Source of the DNA: Endomychus coccineus
Taxonomy: Eukaryota; Arthropoda; Insecta; Coleoptera; Endomychidae
Direction: 5' to 3'
DNA length: 64,000 nt
Assembly: GCA_958510875.1 (NCBI GenBank)
Contig: OY294068.1
Span: 198,734,315-198,798,314, forward strand
The notes under the pieces are model-generated. The model ran no database searches. It was not told the origin of the DNA and was given only the letters and a program-made list of their open reading frames with translations. This document shows, one piece after another, positions 19,185 to 28,100 of this stretch; the stretch's first letter is position 1, and each line of letters starts with the position of its first letter. A program made the translations under genes and the position numbers.

Positions 19185-19898
19185 TCATAGATATATAAAT
19201 GAATCAAATTTTTTCCTATATCTCCCTTTATGTAAATCACTGTCTTTGTCTATCATGATAAAACCATATTTCTCTTTCCAACACTGACAACATATATTTT
19301 TAAATTTCTCAAATGGCATATCACTAGTTACATGATCATCGTATATATGTCGAAGATTAAGATCATCTTGTTTGAAAATTATCATAGTATTAGTATTATC
19401 ACGTATTCCATGTTTCGGACATTTTGCATATGACTGACACAGATAGAAACTGTCAATTAAATTATGTCTACCTCTTGAAAAGTACGCTCTGATCTTATCT
19501 TGCTTATCGCACATTACATCATCAAATATGATAACGGAATTGGGTTTGGCCTGAAGAGGATCGATGACATCATCATTTTCAGAGAATGGATGATATTCCA
19601 ATCCTCGAATTTTGGCTAACGTTTCCTGAAGAAGTTGATACTTTGGTTGATGTAACGATTTCGAGTACACATATACATTTTCAAAACGCAAACCATTTTG
19701 ATCGAACAACAGAGATAACATTACATTAGTTTTCCCACAATTACTAGGACCACAGATTATTGTTCTCAAAGTATTCGGGAATAAAGAACCATGTCTATCA
19801 CGGTTTGCTATAACATCTGGTTCATCATCAAGATTCATTATATCAAGAGTGATCTTCTGTTTCACAACTTTCATTGTGTACTGTGGCTCATCTTCCAA
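19185..19898 (-). CDS. Polinton packaging ATPase (FtsK/HerA, A32-like)
   Basis: This 237-aa P-loop ATPase would pump DNA into capsids. Walker A is GPSNCGKTN near residue 50. Walker B is SVIIFDD near residues 120-127. The stretch RAYFSRGRHNLIDSFYLCQS after it is typical of the Polinton/adintovirus group. The ATG is 55 bp from the divergent start of the PLA2/core gene, so the two share a promoter region. The frame is intact. Confidence 0.9.
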   Translation of the reverse strand: MEDEPQYTMKVVKQKITLDIMNLDDEPDVIANRDRHGSLFPNTLRTIICGPSNCGKTNVMLSLLFDQNGLRFENVYVYSKSLHQPKYQLLQETLAKIRGLEYHPFSENDDVIDPLQAKPNSVIIFDDVMCDKQDKIRAYFSRGRHNLIDSFYLCQSYAKCPKHGIRDNTNTMIIFKQDDLNLRHIYDDHVTSDMPFEKFKNICCQCWKEKYGFIMIDKDSDLHKGRYRKKFDSFIYL

Positions 19899-19953
19899 CT
19901 GGAATCTATTTATAATAGAGTCTCATAGAAAAAATGTTACAGTCTCGAACCTG
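19899..19953. promoter_or_regulatory. Divergent intergenic promoter region
   Basis: The 55 bp separate the - strand ATPase from the + strand capsid cluster. The sequence is AT-rich, with TATTTATAATAG near 19,908-19,919 as a possible TATA-like element. No other site is clear. Confidence 0.35.
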
Positions 19954-20778
19954 ATGCATTACGGTGAGGGTGTTGTTAACTCGCTAATAAATAATCTACC
20001 GTTCGAAGTACACATACCAGGTTATCAGTATTGTGGTCCTGGTACTAAACTGAAGAAGCGCCTGAATCGTGGAGATCCTGGTGTAAATGAGTTAGATAAA
20101 GCTTGTCGTCAGCACGATATAGCTTACTCTCAAAGTGAGAACGATTTAGATATTAGGCATAAGGCCGATCGTGAATTAGAAGAAAAAGCTTATAACAGAT
20201 TGCAATCAAAAAGCGCAAATTTCCGTGAGAAGATTGCAGCTTGGTTAGTGAATAAAACGATGAAGGCTAAAAGGAAATTAGGTATGGGTATGAAGAAACG
20301 AAAGAAGAGTAGAAGGAAATCTGGTAGAGGTATTAAGAAACGTCAGAAACGAGTAGGATTTCATAATAGTATAGTCAAAGGTATTCGTAAGAAAATGAAT
20401 AAAACCGATTACGCTGATTTGAAAAAATCCTCACAATTCGCTTTGAACGTTGCCAAAAATGAAATCAAAAGAGTGGGAGGGAAGAAGAAAGTAAATTTAC
20501 CAAGAGTAATCCCCCTACCTAAAACAGGTGGATTCCTTCCTTTCCTTATACCTCTGTTTGCGGGGCTATCAGCTGCAGGTGCTCTAACTGGTGGGGCAAC
20601 GGCCATAGTTAATGCGGTTAATAAATCAAAACAAGCTCGAAGAGATTTAGAAGAGGCACAACGTCATAACAAATCGATGGAAGCTATAGCACTTGGCAAA
20701 CAAGGGTCCGGCCTATACTTGAGAAAACATCAAAAAGGTCTTGGACTATATCTTCAGAAACAAAAAAACTACCATTAA
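19954..20778 (+). CDS. PLA2-like domain fused to adenovirus pX-like core protein
   Basis: The protein has 274 aa when started at MHYGEG, the first ATG giving a sensible N-terminus; the open frame extends further upstream. Residues about 20-60 form a parvovirus-VP1-like phospholipase A2 module, with the calcium loop YCGPG and the catalytic-type HDIAY. Next comes a very basic region (KKRKKSRRKSGRG) suited to DNA binding. The C-terminal half has GGFLPFLIPLFAGLSAAGAL, the hydrophobic signature of adenovirus core protein X. The product would lie with the genome inside the capsid and help membrane passage during entry. The frame ends at TAA (20,776-20,778), three codons after an A AAA AAC heptamer. 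Confidence 0.82.
   Translation: MHYGEGVVNSLINNLPFEVHIPGYQYCGPGTKLKKRLNRGDPGVNELDKACRQHDIAYSQSENDLDIRHKADRELEEKAYNRLQSKSANFREKIAAWLVNKTMKAKRKLGMGMKKRKKSRRKSGRGIKKRQKRVGFHNSIVKGIRKKMNKTDYADLKKSSQFALNVAKNEIKRVGGKKKVNLPRVIPLPKTGGFLPFLIPLFAGLSAAGALTGGATAIVNAVNKSKQARRDLEEAQRHNKSMEAIALGKQGSGLYLRKHQKGLGLYLQKQKNYH
20763..20769 (+). promoter_or_regulatory. Candidate -1 ribosomal frameshift site A AAA AAC
   Basis: The heptamer lies in the correct phase: the zero-frame codons are AAA AAC, followed by TAC CAT and the TAA stop. The -1 frame leads directly into the protease frame, which has no ATG before its conserved N-terminal part. A possible downstream hairpin (7-bp stem ATCTTAA/TTAAGAT, extended by ATATT/AATAT) lies at about 20,803-20,840, farther than the usual spacer. 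Confidence 0.5.
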
Positions 20779-21146
20779 AGCTACCCAGAAGACCTTTATC
20801 GGATATTGATCTTAAGAAATTCGTTAAGATATTGAATATTCCACATTTTCGTGATGTATTCATGCGAGATGAGCTACCGATCTCTGGTCCACTCCAAAAT
20901 GAGTGTGCTATTGTTAATCTAGATTCGAAAGATCATAGAGGAAGTCACTGGGTAGCTTTCATAAAGAAGAAAGATACAATTTTGTATTTTGATAGTTTTG
21001 GTAATCTAAGACCACCTAGAGAACTGATATCCTACTTTAAAAATTGTACGATACTATACAATCATGATTCGTTCCAAAAATATAACACTTACAATTGTGG
21101 ACACTTATGTCTTCAGTTTCTATATAACAACGTTTCTTATTCATAG
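20769..21146 (+). CDS. Adenain-like cysteine protease
   Basis: This is the maturation protease of the Polinton capsid proteins. The catalytic residues are recognisable: His in GSHWVAF, Asp in YFDSFG and Cys in YNCGHLC, with a Gln a few residues before the Cys region. Similarity to family members begins around LSDIDLKKFVKILNIPHF, upstream of the first ATG (20,862, in FMRDELP). The frame is open to the left and overlaps the PLA2/core gene in the -1 frame. It is therefore either made by frameshifting at 20,763-20,769, started at a non-AUG codon such as TTG 20,832, or started at 20,862 with a shortened N-terminus. The TAG stop is 10 bp before the penton gene start. Confidence 0.82.
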   Translation, partial: LPLKLPRRPLSDIDLKKFVKILNIPHFRDVFMRDELPISGPLQNECAIVNLDSKDHRGSHWVAFIKKKDTILYFDSFGNLRPPRELISYFKNCTILYNHDSFQKYNTYNCGHLCLQFLYNNVSYS

Positions 21147-21156
21147 CAACTCAGTC

Positions 21157-21891
21157 ATGTCGAACACGTTCACATTGAAAGGTACGAGTAGTAGAATTGC
21201 TGTAGACTTTTACCCTCCAATTGAACTAGATCCTAATAGTGAATATTCTTTAGCATTAGTTGGATTCCATACATATAATAGTGTGCCTAATATAGAAGAA
21301 GGTAGAAATAATAGGTTCTATTATAAATCAGATAAAAGCAAGAATATTATTCAGATTCCCACAGGTTCTTATGAGATAGCAGACATTGAAAGTTTTCTAC
21401 AGAAATCTTTATCACCAACTGATAAGCAGAAGAGAGATAGCAAAACTCTGTTATCTTTGAAACCGAATAATAATACTCTAAGGTCCGAGTTGAAAAGTGT
21501 ATATGAAATAGACTTTTCCCCTCCAGACAGTTTAGGTTCACTTTTAGGATTTTCCAAAAAAGTATTGAAGGCTAACGAATTACATCAATCGGATCTACCT
21601 GTGAATATCGTCAAAGTAGTTACCATACGGATAGAGTGTAATATAACAGCAGGATCGTACTATGATAATAAGTTATCACACACCATATACGAATTTTCCC
21701 CATTAGTTGACCCTGGATTTGCTATAGACATAGAACCGAGAAATCTAATTTATCTACCAATTATCAATCAAAAGTCCATTGATAATATTACCTTGAATAT
21801 TCAAGATCAGGACGGTGAAGCGGTCAATTTTAGAGGAGAGCAAATAGTGATTCGTTTGGAGTTGAAAAGAAATGGGTTTAACGTTTCATAA
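21157..21891 (+). CDS. Minor capsid (penton-like) protein
   Basis: This 244-aa protein is predicted to form the single-jelly-roll pentamers at the capsid vertices. The start MSNTFTLKG is the first ATG after the protease stop. The N-terminal pattern (SSRIAVDFYPPIELDPNSEYSLALVGFHTYNS) and the later SLGSLLGF and YEFSPLVDPGF blocks are typical of Polinton minor capsid proteins. It sits immediately between protease and major capsid genes, the usual order. Its end overlaps the next small frame by 20 bp. Confidence 0.85.
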   Translation: MSNTFTLKGTSSRIAVDFYPPIELDPNSEYSLALVGFHTYNSVPNIEEGRNNRFYYKSDKSKNIIQIPTGSYEIADIESFLQKSLSPTDKQKRDSKTLLSLKPNNNTLRSELKSVYEIDFSPPDSLGSLLGFSKKVLKANELHQSDLPVNIVKVVTIRIECNITAGSYYDNKLSHTIYEFSPLVDPGFAIDIEPRNLIYLPIINQKSIDNITLNIQDQDGEAVNFRGEQIVIRLELKRNGFNVS

Positions 21892-22078
21892 TTCTGAAAA
21901 TTCTTCAAATCAATACTTAAGTCAGAATTTACGTCCAGTGCAATCAGTATATCTGAAACAAGAGCCTGGAAAGGTTGTTGCTGCTGCATCATTATCAAAT
22001 TCCAATATTTCATTCTTAAGATCATTGGGTTACAATGTCAAACAAACTTCAAATATTCAACGAGCCAACGTTCGATGA
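21872..22078 (+). CDS. Small overlapping Polinton protein, 68 aa
   Basis: The frame overlaps the end of the penton gene (20 bp) and the start of the major capsid gene (44 bp) in different phases, an arrangement unlikely to arise without selection. The C-terminal half (AASLSNSNISFLRSLGYNV) resembles the 'N-x-x-F-L-x-S-L-G' segment I associate with a short protein at this position in other Polintons. It may be a minor capsid or cement component. No motif assigns an activity. Confidence 0.55.
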   Translation: MGLTFHNSENSSNQYLSQNLRPVQSVYLKQEPGKVVAAASLSNSNISFLRSLGYNVKQTSNIQRANVR

Positions 22079-23240
22079 AGAAATAATAAAGGAAGAAACC
22101 CATACATACTATCCACATACCAATTCGTTTGGAAATAATGATGAAATTGAAATTTTAATAAATCAACAAGACATCTTGGTTGATCTATTTAGTGCCGCAT
22201 TATATATAGAAGCTGAATTCAAAGTTTCTACCGATGGTATTGGTGAATGTTCTCTTTCTAACAATGTAGGAGCATTTCTTTTTGAATCCATAAGCTATGA
22301 ACTTAACGGAAAGGAAATTGATAAAGTGCGAGATCCTGGAATTGTTAGTACGATCAGATCCTACTTACTTTATAACGATAACGAATGTACAGCATTGAAT
22401 ACATCTGGTTGGAATTATAAAGCAGCGCTTTCTACATTTAACCCTACAAATAAGTCATTTGTTCTACGAATGCCGCTAAATTTCTTATTAGGTGTATTTT
22501 ACGATTATAGAAGAGTGTTGAGTGGAAAACATAAGCTACGTTTGATTCGATCCAGAAATGATGAACGTTGTTATTACAGCACTGATACAAAGAAAGCTAC
22601 AATAATTGTTAAGACCATAGCACTGAAAGTGAAACATGTTTTTCCTAACGATGAAATCAAATTAAAAATGCTGGAGGATTTGAGTATCAACAAACCCATA
22701 CTGATAAGTTTTCGAAGTTGGGAAATCTATGAGAATCCTTCATTGAGAACAAGTAATAAAGATATATGGACAGTGAAAACTGCTACAAATTTAGAACGTC
22801 CTAGATATGTAATTTTAGCATTCCAAACGGATCGTATAGATAATCCTAAGAACCAGAGCACATATTTCGATAACATCAATATAATTAATGTGAAATTATA
22901 CCTAAACTCTGAATGTTATCCTTATGAAGCTTCAAAGATGGATTTCCCGAATCTTCAATATACCGAAGCGTATCAAATGTATACAGATTTCCAGAAAAGC
23001 TTTCTCAATAAAACTTTTTCAGAACCTATTATAGATTATACATCGTTCCAGAAAAAATCTCTCTTCGTTATCGATTGTTCAAAACAAAACGATTCGATTA
23101 AATCTTCGACAGTTGATGTGAAATTGGAATTTGAGAGTCACATCAATTTCCCAGATAAAACAAGAGCTTACTGTATAATAATAAATGATAAGATTATTGA
23201 ATATTCGGCAATGACCGGAAATATCCGTAATTTGATTTGA
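22035..23240 (+). CDS. Major capsid protein (double jelly-roll type)
   Basis: This 401-aa protein would form the capsid shell. Recognisable features are the N-terminal EIEILINQQDILVD and LYIEAEFKV, then NVGAFLFESISYELNGKEID, the MPLNFLLGVFYDYRRV block and the C-terminal half beginning SFRSWEIYE. The layout follows insect Polinton major capsid proteins, at the short end of the family. The gene is downstream of the penton-like gene and overlaps the small frame at 21,872. The frame has no stop or shift. Confidence 0.87.
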   Translation: MSNKLQIFNEPTFDEEIIKEETHTYYPHTNSFGNNDEIEILINQQDILVDLFSAALYIEAEFKVSTDGIGECSLSNNVGAFLFESISYELNGKEIDKVRDPGIVSTIRSYLLYNDNECTALNTSGWNYKAALSTFNPTNKSFVLRMPLNFLLGVFYDYRRVLSGKHKLRLIRSRNDERCYYSTDTKKATIIVKTIALKVKHVFPNDEIKLKMLEDLSINKPILISFRSWEIYENPSLRTSNKDIWTVKTATNLERPRYVILAFQTDRIDNPKNQSTYFDNINIINVKLYLNSECYPYEASKMDFPNLQYTEAYQMYTDFQKSFLNKTFSEPIIDYTSFQKKSLFVIDCSKQNDSIKSSTVDVKLEFESHINFPDKTRAYCIIINDKIIEYSAMTGNIRNLI

Positions 23241-23280
23241 TAAGTTTAATCTCTCTCTTCAATATTCAACATTCACCAAT

Positions 23281-23772
23281 ATGAGGTTCGTCGTAATAGA
23301 TGTACAAGGCTTCAAAGTGCCAGAATTTAGAATAAAAGAAATGTGTATTACGAATGGAAAACAATCAAATCACTACCTATTCAATTATCCCAAGCCTTAT
23401 ACCGAGTTAGATGAAAACTGTAAGAGACAAATTCGATATCTCGAGAGGAATCATCATTGTATTCCATATGTTAGTGGGTTTATCAAGAATAGGGAACTGA
23501 AGAATATTTTAAAAAAACATACAGTTGAGATGAATATCGATCGTATATATGTTAGAGGAAAAGAAAAATCGTTAGCCATAAGACAAGTTTTGGAAGAAAT
23601 TAATGGAGGAGGATCGATATTTGTTATAGATTTGGAAAATGATGTCAACTGTCCAAAACTGATAATGGGTGAACCTCTTTGTTTGAACAATCATACTTCA
23701 AATAATTGTTACTGTGCTGTGAATAATAGCTTACATATTCATAATTATCTTATAAATTTACTACCATTGTAA
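23281..23772 (+). CDS. Conserved protein with FVVIDVQGF motif
   Basis: The protein has 163 aa. It begins MRFVVIDVQGF and contains PEFRIKEM, a Y-L-E-R-N-H-H segment and YVRGKEKS, with paired Cys/His near the C-terminus (NCPK, CLNNHTSNNCYCAVNN). Proteins of this plan are common as uncharacterised products in insect genomes and I associate them with Polintons. The D-x-Q-G-F start recalls the first motif of RNase H-fold exonucleases, but the other acidic residues cannot be placed with certainty. Function unknown. It is the gene following the major capsid protein in the + cluster. Confidence 0.7.
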   Translation: MRFVVIDVQGFKVPEFRIKEMCITNGKQSNHYLFNYPKPYTELDENCKRQIRYLERNHHCIPYVSGFIKNRELKNILKKHTVEMNIDRIYVRGKEKSLAIRQVLEEINGGGSIFVIDLENDVNCPKLIMGEPLCLNNHTSNNCYCAVNNSLHIHNYLINLLPL

Positions 23773-23854
23773 ACCGATGATAATAAATGATATAAATAAT
23801 AAATTGATTTTTTATTTTCCTCAGTCTATATCCTGAACTCATACGAGAGACAAA

Positions 23855-24061
23855 ATGATGAAGCTTTGTGGAATTTGTAATAAAAAAGAGATTAATACAA
23901 GTTTTATCCCTTGTAAACACAGATTGTATTGTTCAGAGTGTATATTCAATTTGAAGATTATATACTGTTTTGAGTGTGCTGATAAGAGAAAGATAATATC
24001 GAAAATATCTATAGATAACTATCGTGGTATTGTGTTTCATCCCTACTCTTCTCCAGGATAA
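23855..24061 (+). CDS. RING-finger protein (IAP-type RING), 68 aa
   Basis: The order C-x2-C, C-x-H, C-x2-C, C-x2-C (CGIC, CKH, CSEC, CFEC) with the phrase INTSFIPCKHRLYC is the RING type found at the end of inhibitor-of-apoptosis proteins. It would act as a small E3 ubiquitin ligase, possibly blocking host cell death or a restriction factor. No BIR domain is present. It lies alone between the FVVIDVQGF protein and a secreted protein. This type of accessory gene is typical of captured host genes in large DNA viruses. Confidence 0.75.
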   Translation: MMKLCGICNKKEINTSFIPCKHRLYCSECIFNLKIIYCFECADKRKIISKISIDNYRGIVFHPYSSPG

Positions 24062-24100
24062 TTAAATAGATGTGGTGTTAGAAATATATCATTATGAAAA

Positions 24101-24883
24101 ATGTATTCATATAGTATGTTACTTGTACAGTTTGTGTTAACTCTAACCTTACTTCTTGGAACTTTCTCATCCAATATAATATTATATAAGTCTACATTTA
24201 ATTCTGACAATGGAAGTGCATCATTCAATCATAATTTAAATCGGAGTGATTCCATTCATTTAGAATATGAAAATTTAAATCAACAAAGACCTACCTTTAC
24301 TATTTTCGGATCGAGGAAAAATCATTCTCCACATCATAGAGTTTCTACCCACCCTGAACCTCTTTCCAGAGAAGAAGTGAGAAATGATTATGAACATCGT
24401 ATATCTTTTATAAATGTTCAACTCGCAACTTGTAAAAGTAGATTGAAAAATTTAACCTTAGAATTATTGGATGTGAATAGTAAATATATATTAGAACGTA
24501 TATATATCGAAAAATATTGTGAAAGTTCTCCTACCACCACTACCACCATTTCTACAACCATAGATGCCCCCGCTAATAATCTCCTGCAAGAGTGTAGATC
24601 GGATTTATCTACATGTGTTGCAAACAATCTCGGATTGAAATTTGAATCAGATACGTGGGCATCTAAATATTATGAATGTAATAAACCGAAATCATCCAGT
24701 TTGACTACAGTTGACAAAGATAGAAGTGATGTTCTACCTGAACCTGTCCTATCTGAACCGTCAAATATTTCAACAAAAAATTTAGAGTGGGATTATATGA
24801 GCTGTTATCAAGAGCTGCATCGAACAAAAACTAAATTATCAAATTGTGTGTTGGAAGTAAAATTAAATCAACCTGCATTATGA
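24101..24883 (+). CDS. Secreted or membrane-anchored Polinton protein, 260 aa
   Basis: A hydrophobic segment at residues about 5-24 (MLLVQFVLTLTLLLGTF) suggests a signal peptide or N-terminal anchor. The rest has several N-glycosylation sequons, a TTTTTISTT tract near residue 145, and three Cys-containing repeats of similar layout (QLATCKSRLKNLTLE, CRSDLSTCVANN, CYQELHRTKTKLSNC), as though a helical unit was duplicated. No family is recognised. It may be a surface protein. It is the last gene of the + strand capsid cluster and converges on polB. Confidence 0.65.
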   Translation: MYSYSMLLVQFVLTLTLLLGTFSSNIILYKSTFNSDNGSASFNHNLNRSDSIHLEYENLNQQRPTFTIFGSRKNHSPHHRVSTHPEPLSREEVRNDYEHRISFINVQLATCKSRLKNLTLELLDVNSKYILERIYIEKYCESSPTTTTTISTTIDAPANNLLQECRSDLSTCVANNLGLKFESDTWASKYYECNKPKSSSLTTVDKDRSDVLPEPVLSEPSNISTKNLEWDYMSCYQELHRTKTKLSNCVLEVKLNQPAL

Positions 24884-25113
24884 AGAATGATATTCAAGAA
24901 GAAATTGGATGATTATATAAATAATTTGAATTTTCTTAAAACGCATCCAATTATACATTACATAGATTACAATCATATAACTCATACGTTTAATTATCTG
25001 AAAATAAGTAAATAAGAAAACCAAATATATGTTACATAAAATATTTATTATAATAAAAATGTAGATTATATTTATAAGTAATATATAATATATAATATGT
25101 AATATTTATAGCA
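24884..25113. terminator. Convergent 3' region between + cluster and polB
   Basis: An AT-rich 230-bp gap between two convergent genes. AATAAA-like motifs occur in both orientations (for example TTTATTATAATAAAAATG near 25,046). It probably holds the poly(A) sites of both units. Confidence 0.4.
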
Positions 25114-28100
25114 CTAATCGTTTTCTTCATCCTCCACCTCTGGAATAGAATAATGCCCCCAAGGTAACGTTTTATTATTTTCGATAATGTAACGTTTATT
25201 GTCACGAGCGCTTAAAACAATTTTATTTTGCTCAATAGTATAAATATTATGATTATGAGATCTAATTAATTTTTGGGTTCGCAGTATCTCAGACTGATTT
25301 TGCAAGCAAGTGACATAATCCTCAAAGTTGATACCATTTTGAACTATATTATATTTAGTACCTTTGGCTTTCTTAGTTTCAGATTTCCCTTGAACTCTAA
25401 CGGCATACATTTTTGATCTTAAACCTACAAATTCCGTTATTATTTCCCCACAGTATTCATCTTTCATGAGACCTACAATTTTCTTATTCACGAGTGGAAT
25501 TTGAAAAATGTTGTCTAGCTTATAATCACTGGTATCAAACCTATGAAGATCTTTTTTAATAACTTCATCATACACATCTCTACATTTGATATGATAAATT
25601 AAACTGTCCGTATCAGTGTATAATAAAGATAGTGCATTTGGATGAGGGAATACTTTCATCATATAATTATAATGAAAGTCATAAACGCATACTTTCGAAA
25701 TATCTAACACACACATACCAACATATAGAGGTTTATTGAAGACTATCTCAGTTTTATTAAGTTCTATTGCTACAAGATTTTCGTCAAATATTTGGCTGCT
25801 ATTGAAGTTTGGTTTCGCAATATATGATCTTGCCCCACATTTACCCTCCCACCTTGATACTAATTTGATATCACGATGCTTCCTAACATTTTCCATGAAT
25901 TTACCAAAACAAGCGTTGATAAACAATTTGAAGAGAGCTACTTCGAAAGCATTTCTAGAATTCATTCTCCTTTTTGTATTCAACTCAATATATGGTTTTA
26001 ACCAAGGAGCCTGATTGAATTGTAATATTCTATGAATTTTAGTTAATCTTACTCCTAATTTTAAGCATTGTTTCAAATTTCTATAATGTATTATATATCG
26101 ATATTTGGAATAAAGGGTGGTTAGTAGCTTTTTCAATTTGGAATGAGGTGGACACATATGTGTAGGACATAGAGGTAAATCTTTATGTAAATCGTGTAAT
26201 ATTTCGGGGTAATGTAAATCAACTTCAAGCATATAACCTATATCAGATTCATCTGAAACGCTTTCAACTTGAAATTCTTCGAAATTCTCAACCCATTTAA
26301 AACCTCCATAAGGTAGATATTGACTCATGGCCCAACCGTAAAGATTACACACATCGAAATACATTAAAAAACTGTTCTCTTCATCTGGATTGAAGTCCAT
26401 CATGAATTTATTATTTGCTTTTGCATATCTATTACAACATTGACTGATACCACCTCGTATACCACCTTCCATAAACATCAACATATCTACATCTTGGATA
26501 TATTCTAAGGAAATTCCTGTATATTTTAACATACAATCCCAAGTATATCCTGGAGAAGTATAGTAAAATCCTGGATCAAGATTATATATGCTAAGAGATT
26601 TTGAACGAAAATTTTCGAAAACATCTGCCAATAATAGTACATCTGTTTTCAGATAAAGGTCACTATATTCACCTAACGATGAGATATTGAAAGTTGACCA
26701 CACATTACATGCATGGGTATATTCGACTTCCTTGATTGGTTCATCATTTAATTTATCGTAGAAGTGATCAACAGATGGTAGATTTATATCATCCAATTTT
26801 TCCCACGAATCAAGATATTCATAGGGAAAAACACCTTTCCTCATTAGCAGTTCAAGTTTCTCATTTGATAGCTCTGAAAATTCTTTCGTTAAAATTTTGA
26901 AATCATCTCTTTCCAAGTATGATACTAATTTGTTCAGAGGTGAACTTAAAAAACGACATGAATCTATAAATCGAAATTTGACAGCTGATTTAAATCCACC
27001 TTTAGTGAATGATATATATTTTTCTTTATTGATGGGTAATAATTGAATTGATCCAGGAGAATTTTGTAATAAGTCTTTTATCAAGAGATGTGTATCATAA
27101 TTTGAAGAATTATGTGCAACCACAGGTACAATGAATTTTTTTTTAAAATTCAAATTACAACTTTGATGGGCCACACCACGGTACACTCCTGTGAAGTGAC
27201 AGTGATCCCTTACACGAATATCTGTTTGAGAGAACTTTGAACTACATATGTGACAATGCTCTTGCGTTCTGAATTCAATATTTTGATTCGTGGATAACTT
27301 CTTCATAGGTTCGATATATTTCAATAATAATCCTATTTGTTCTCCAACTATATCTAATTGTTCTGACAACCATTTAGTACATTGAGGACCTCTATAATAT
27401 TTATAAATAGATAAAGAGTCATCATATGAACATTTTATATATAATCCTACACTGTATGCTTCATGCATTTGAATTTTATTGGTACTCGATAATGTGGGAT
27501 CTGGTGTACATTGTTGAATAGGTATAAGCAAGGCCTCAAAATCAAAATAAATTATGAAGGGTATAGGTTCTTTATGAACAAAATTTTTGAATTTTAATAT
27601 TTTCTCATTTGGAAAACTCACCTTGCAAAAATTATTATCTCTACAAAATATTAAATGTTCATCTAATTTTTGTTGAACATGAAAATAATTTAAACATCTA
27701 TCACATATATAGATTGTATGTTTTTTCGAAACTTGAGCACTGATCAATCTAGATAAATTTTTAATCCAACAATAATGATATCTTACATTCTCATCATCAT
27801 GTTCTCCATTCAAAGAATATTGATTTTGGATTAGTAATAAATTGATGTGTTCAGATAATTTTGTTCTTGTTATGTATGTGGGAAGCACCTCATAATTCCC
27901 ATTTTTCTTTTTTCGTACCAATTTCAGCGTATACACATTTATAGAAATATTATTATTTTTTTCGAATATCGCAACTTGATTGATATGTAGAGGAAAAGTT
28001 AAATTTTGTAATTTCAATATATTAGAAAAATGTGGGTAAGACTTAGTTCTATCACAATTCTTTTGAACGGGGTAAAGAGCTGAAATAACAGCCCAAGCAA

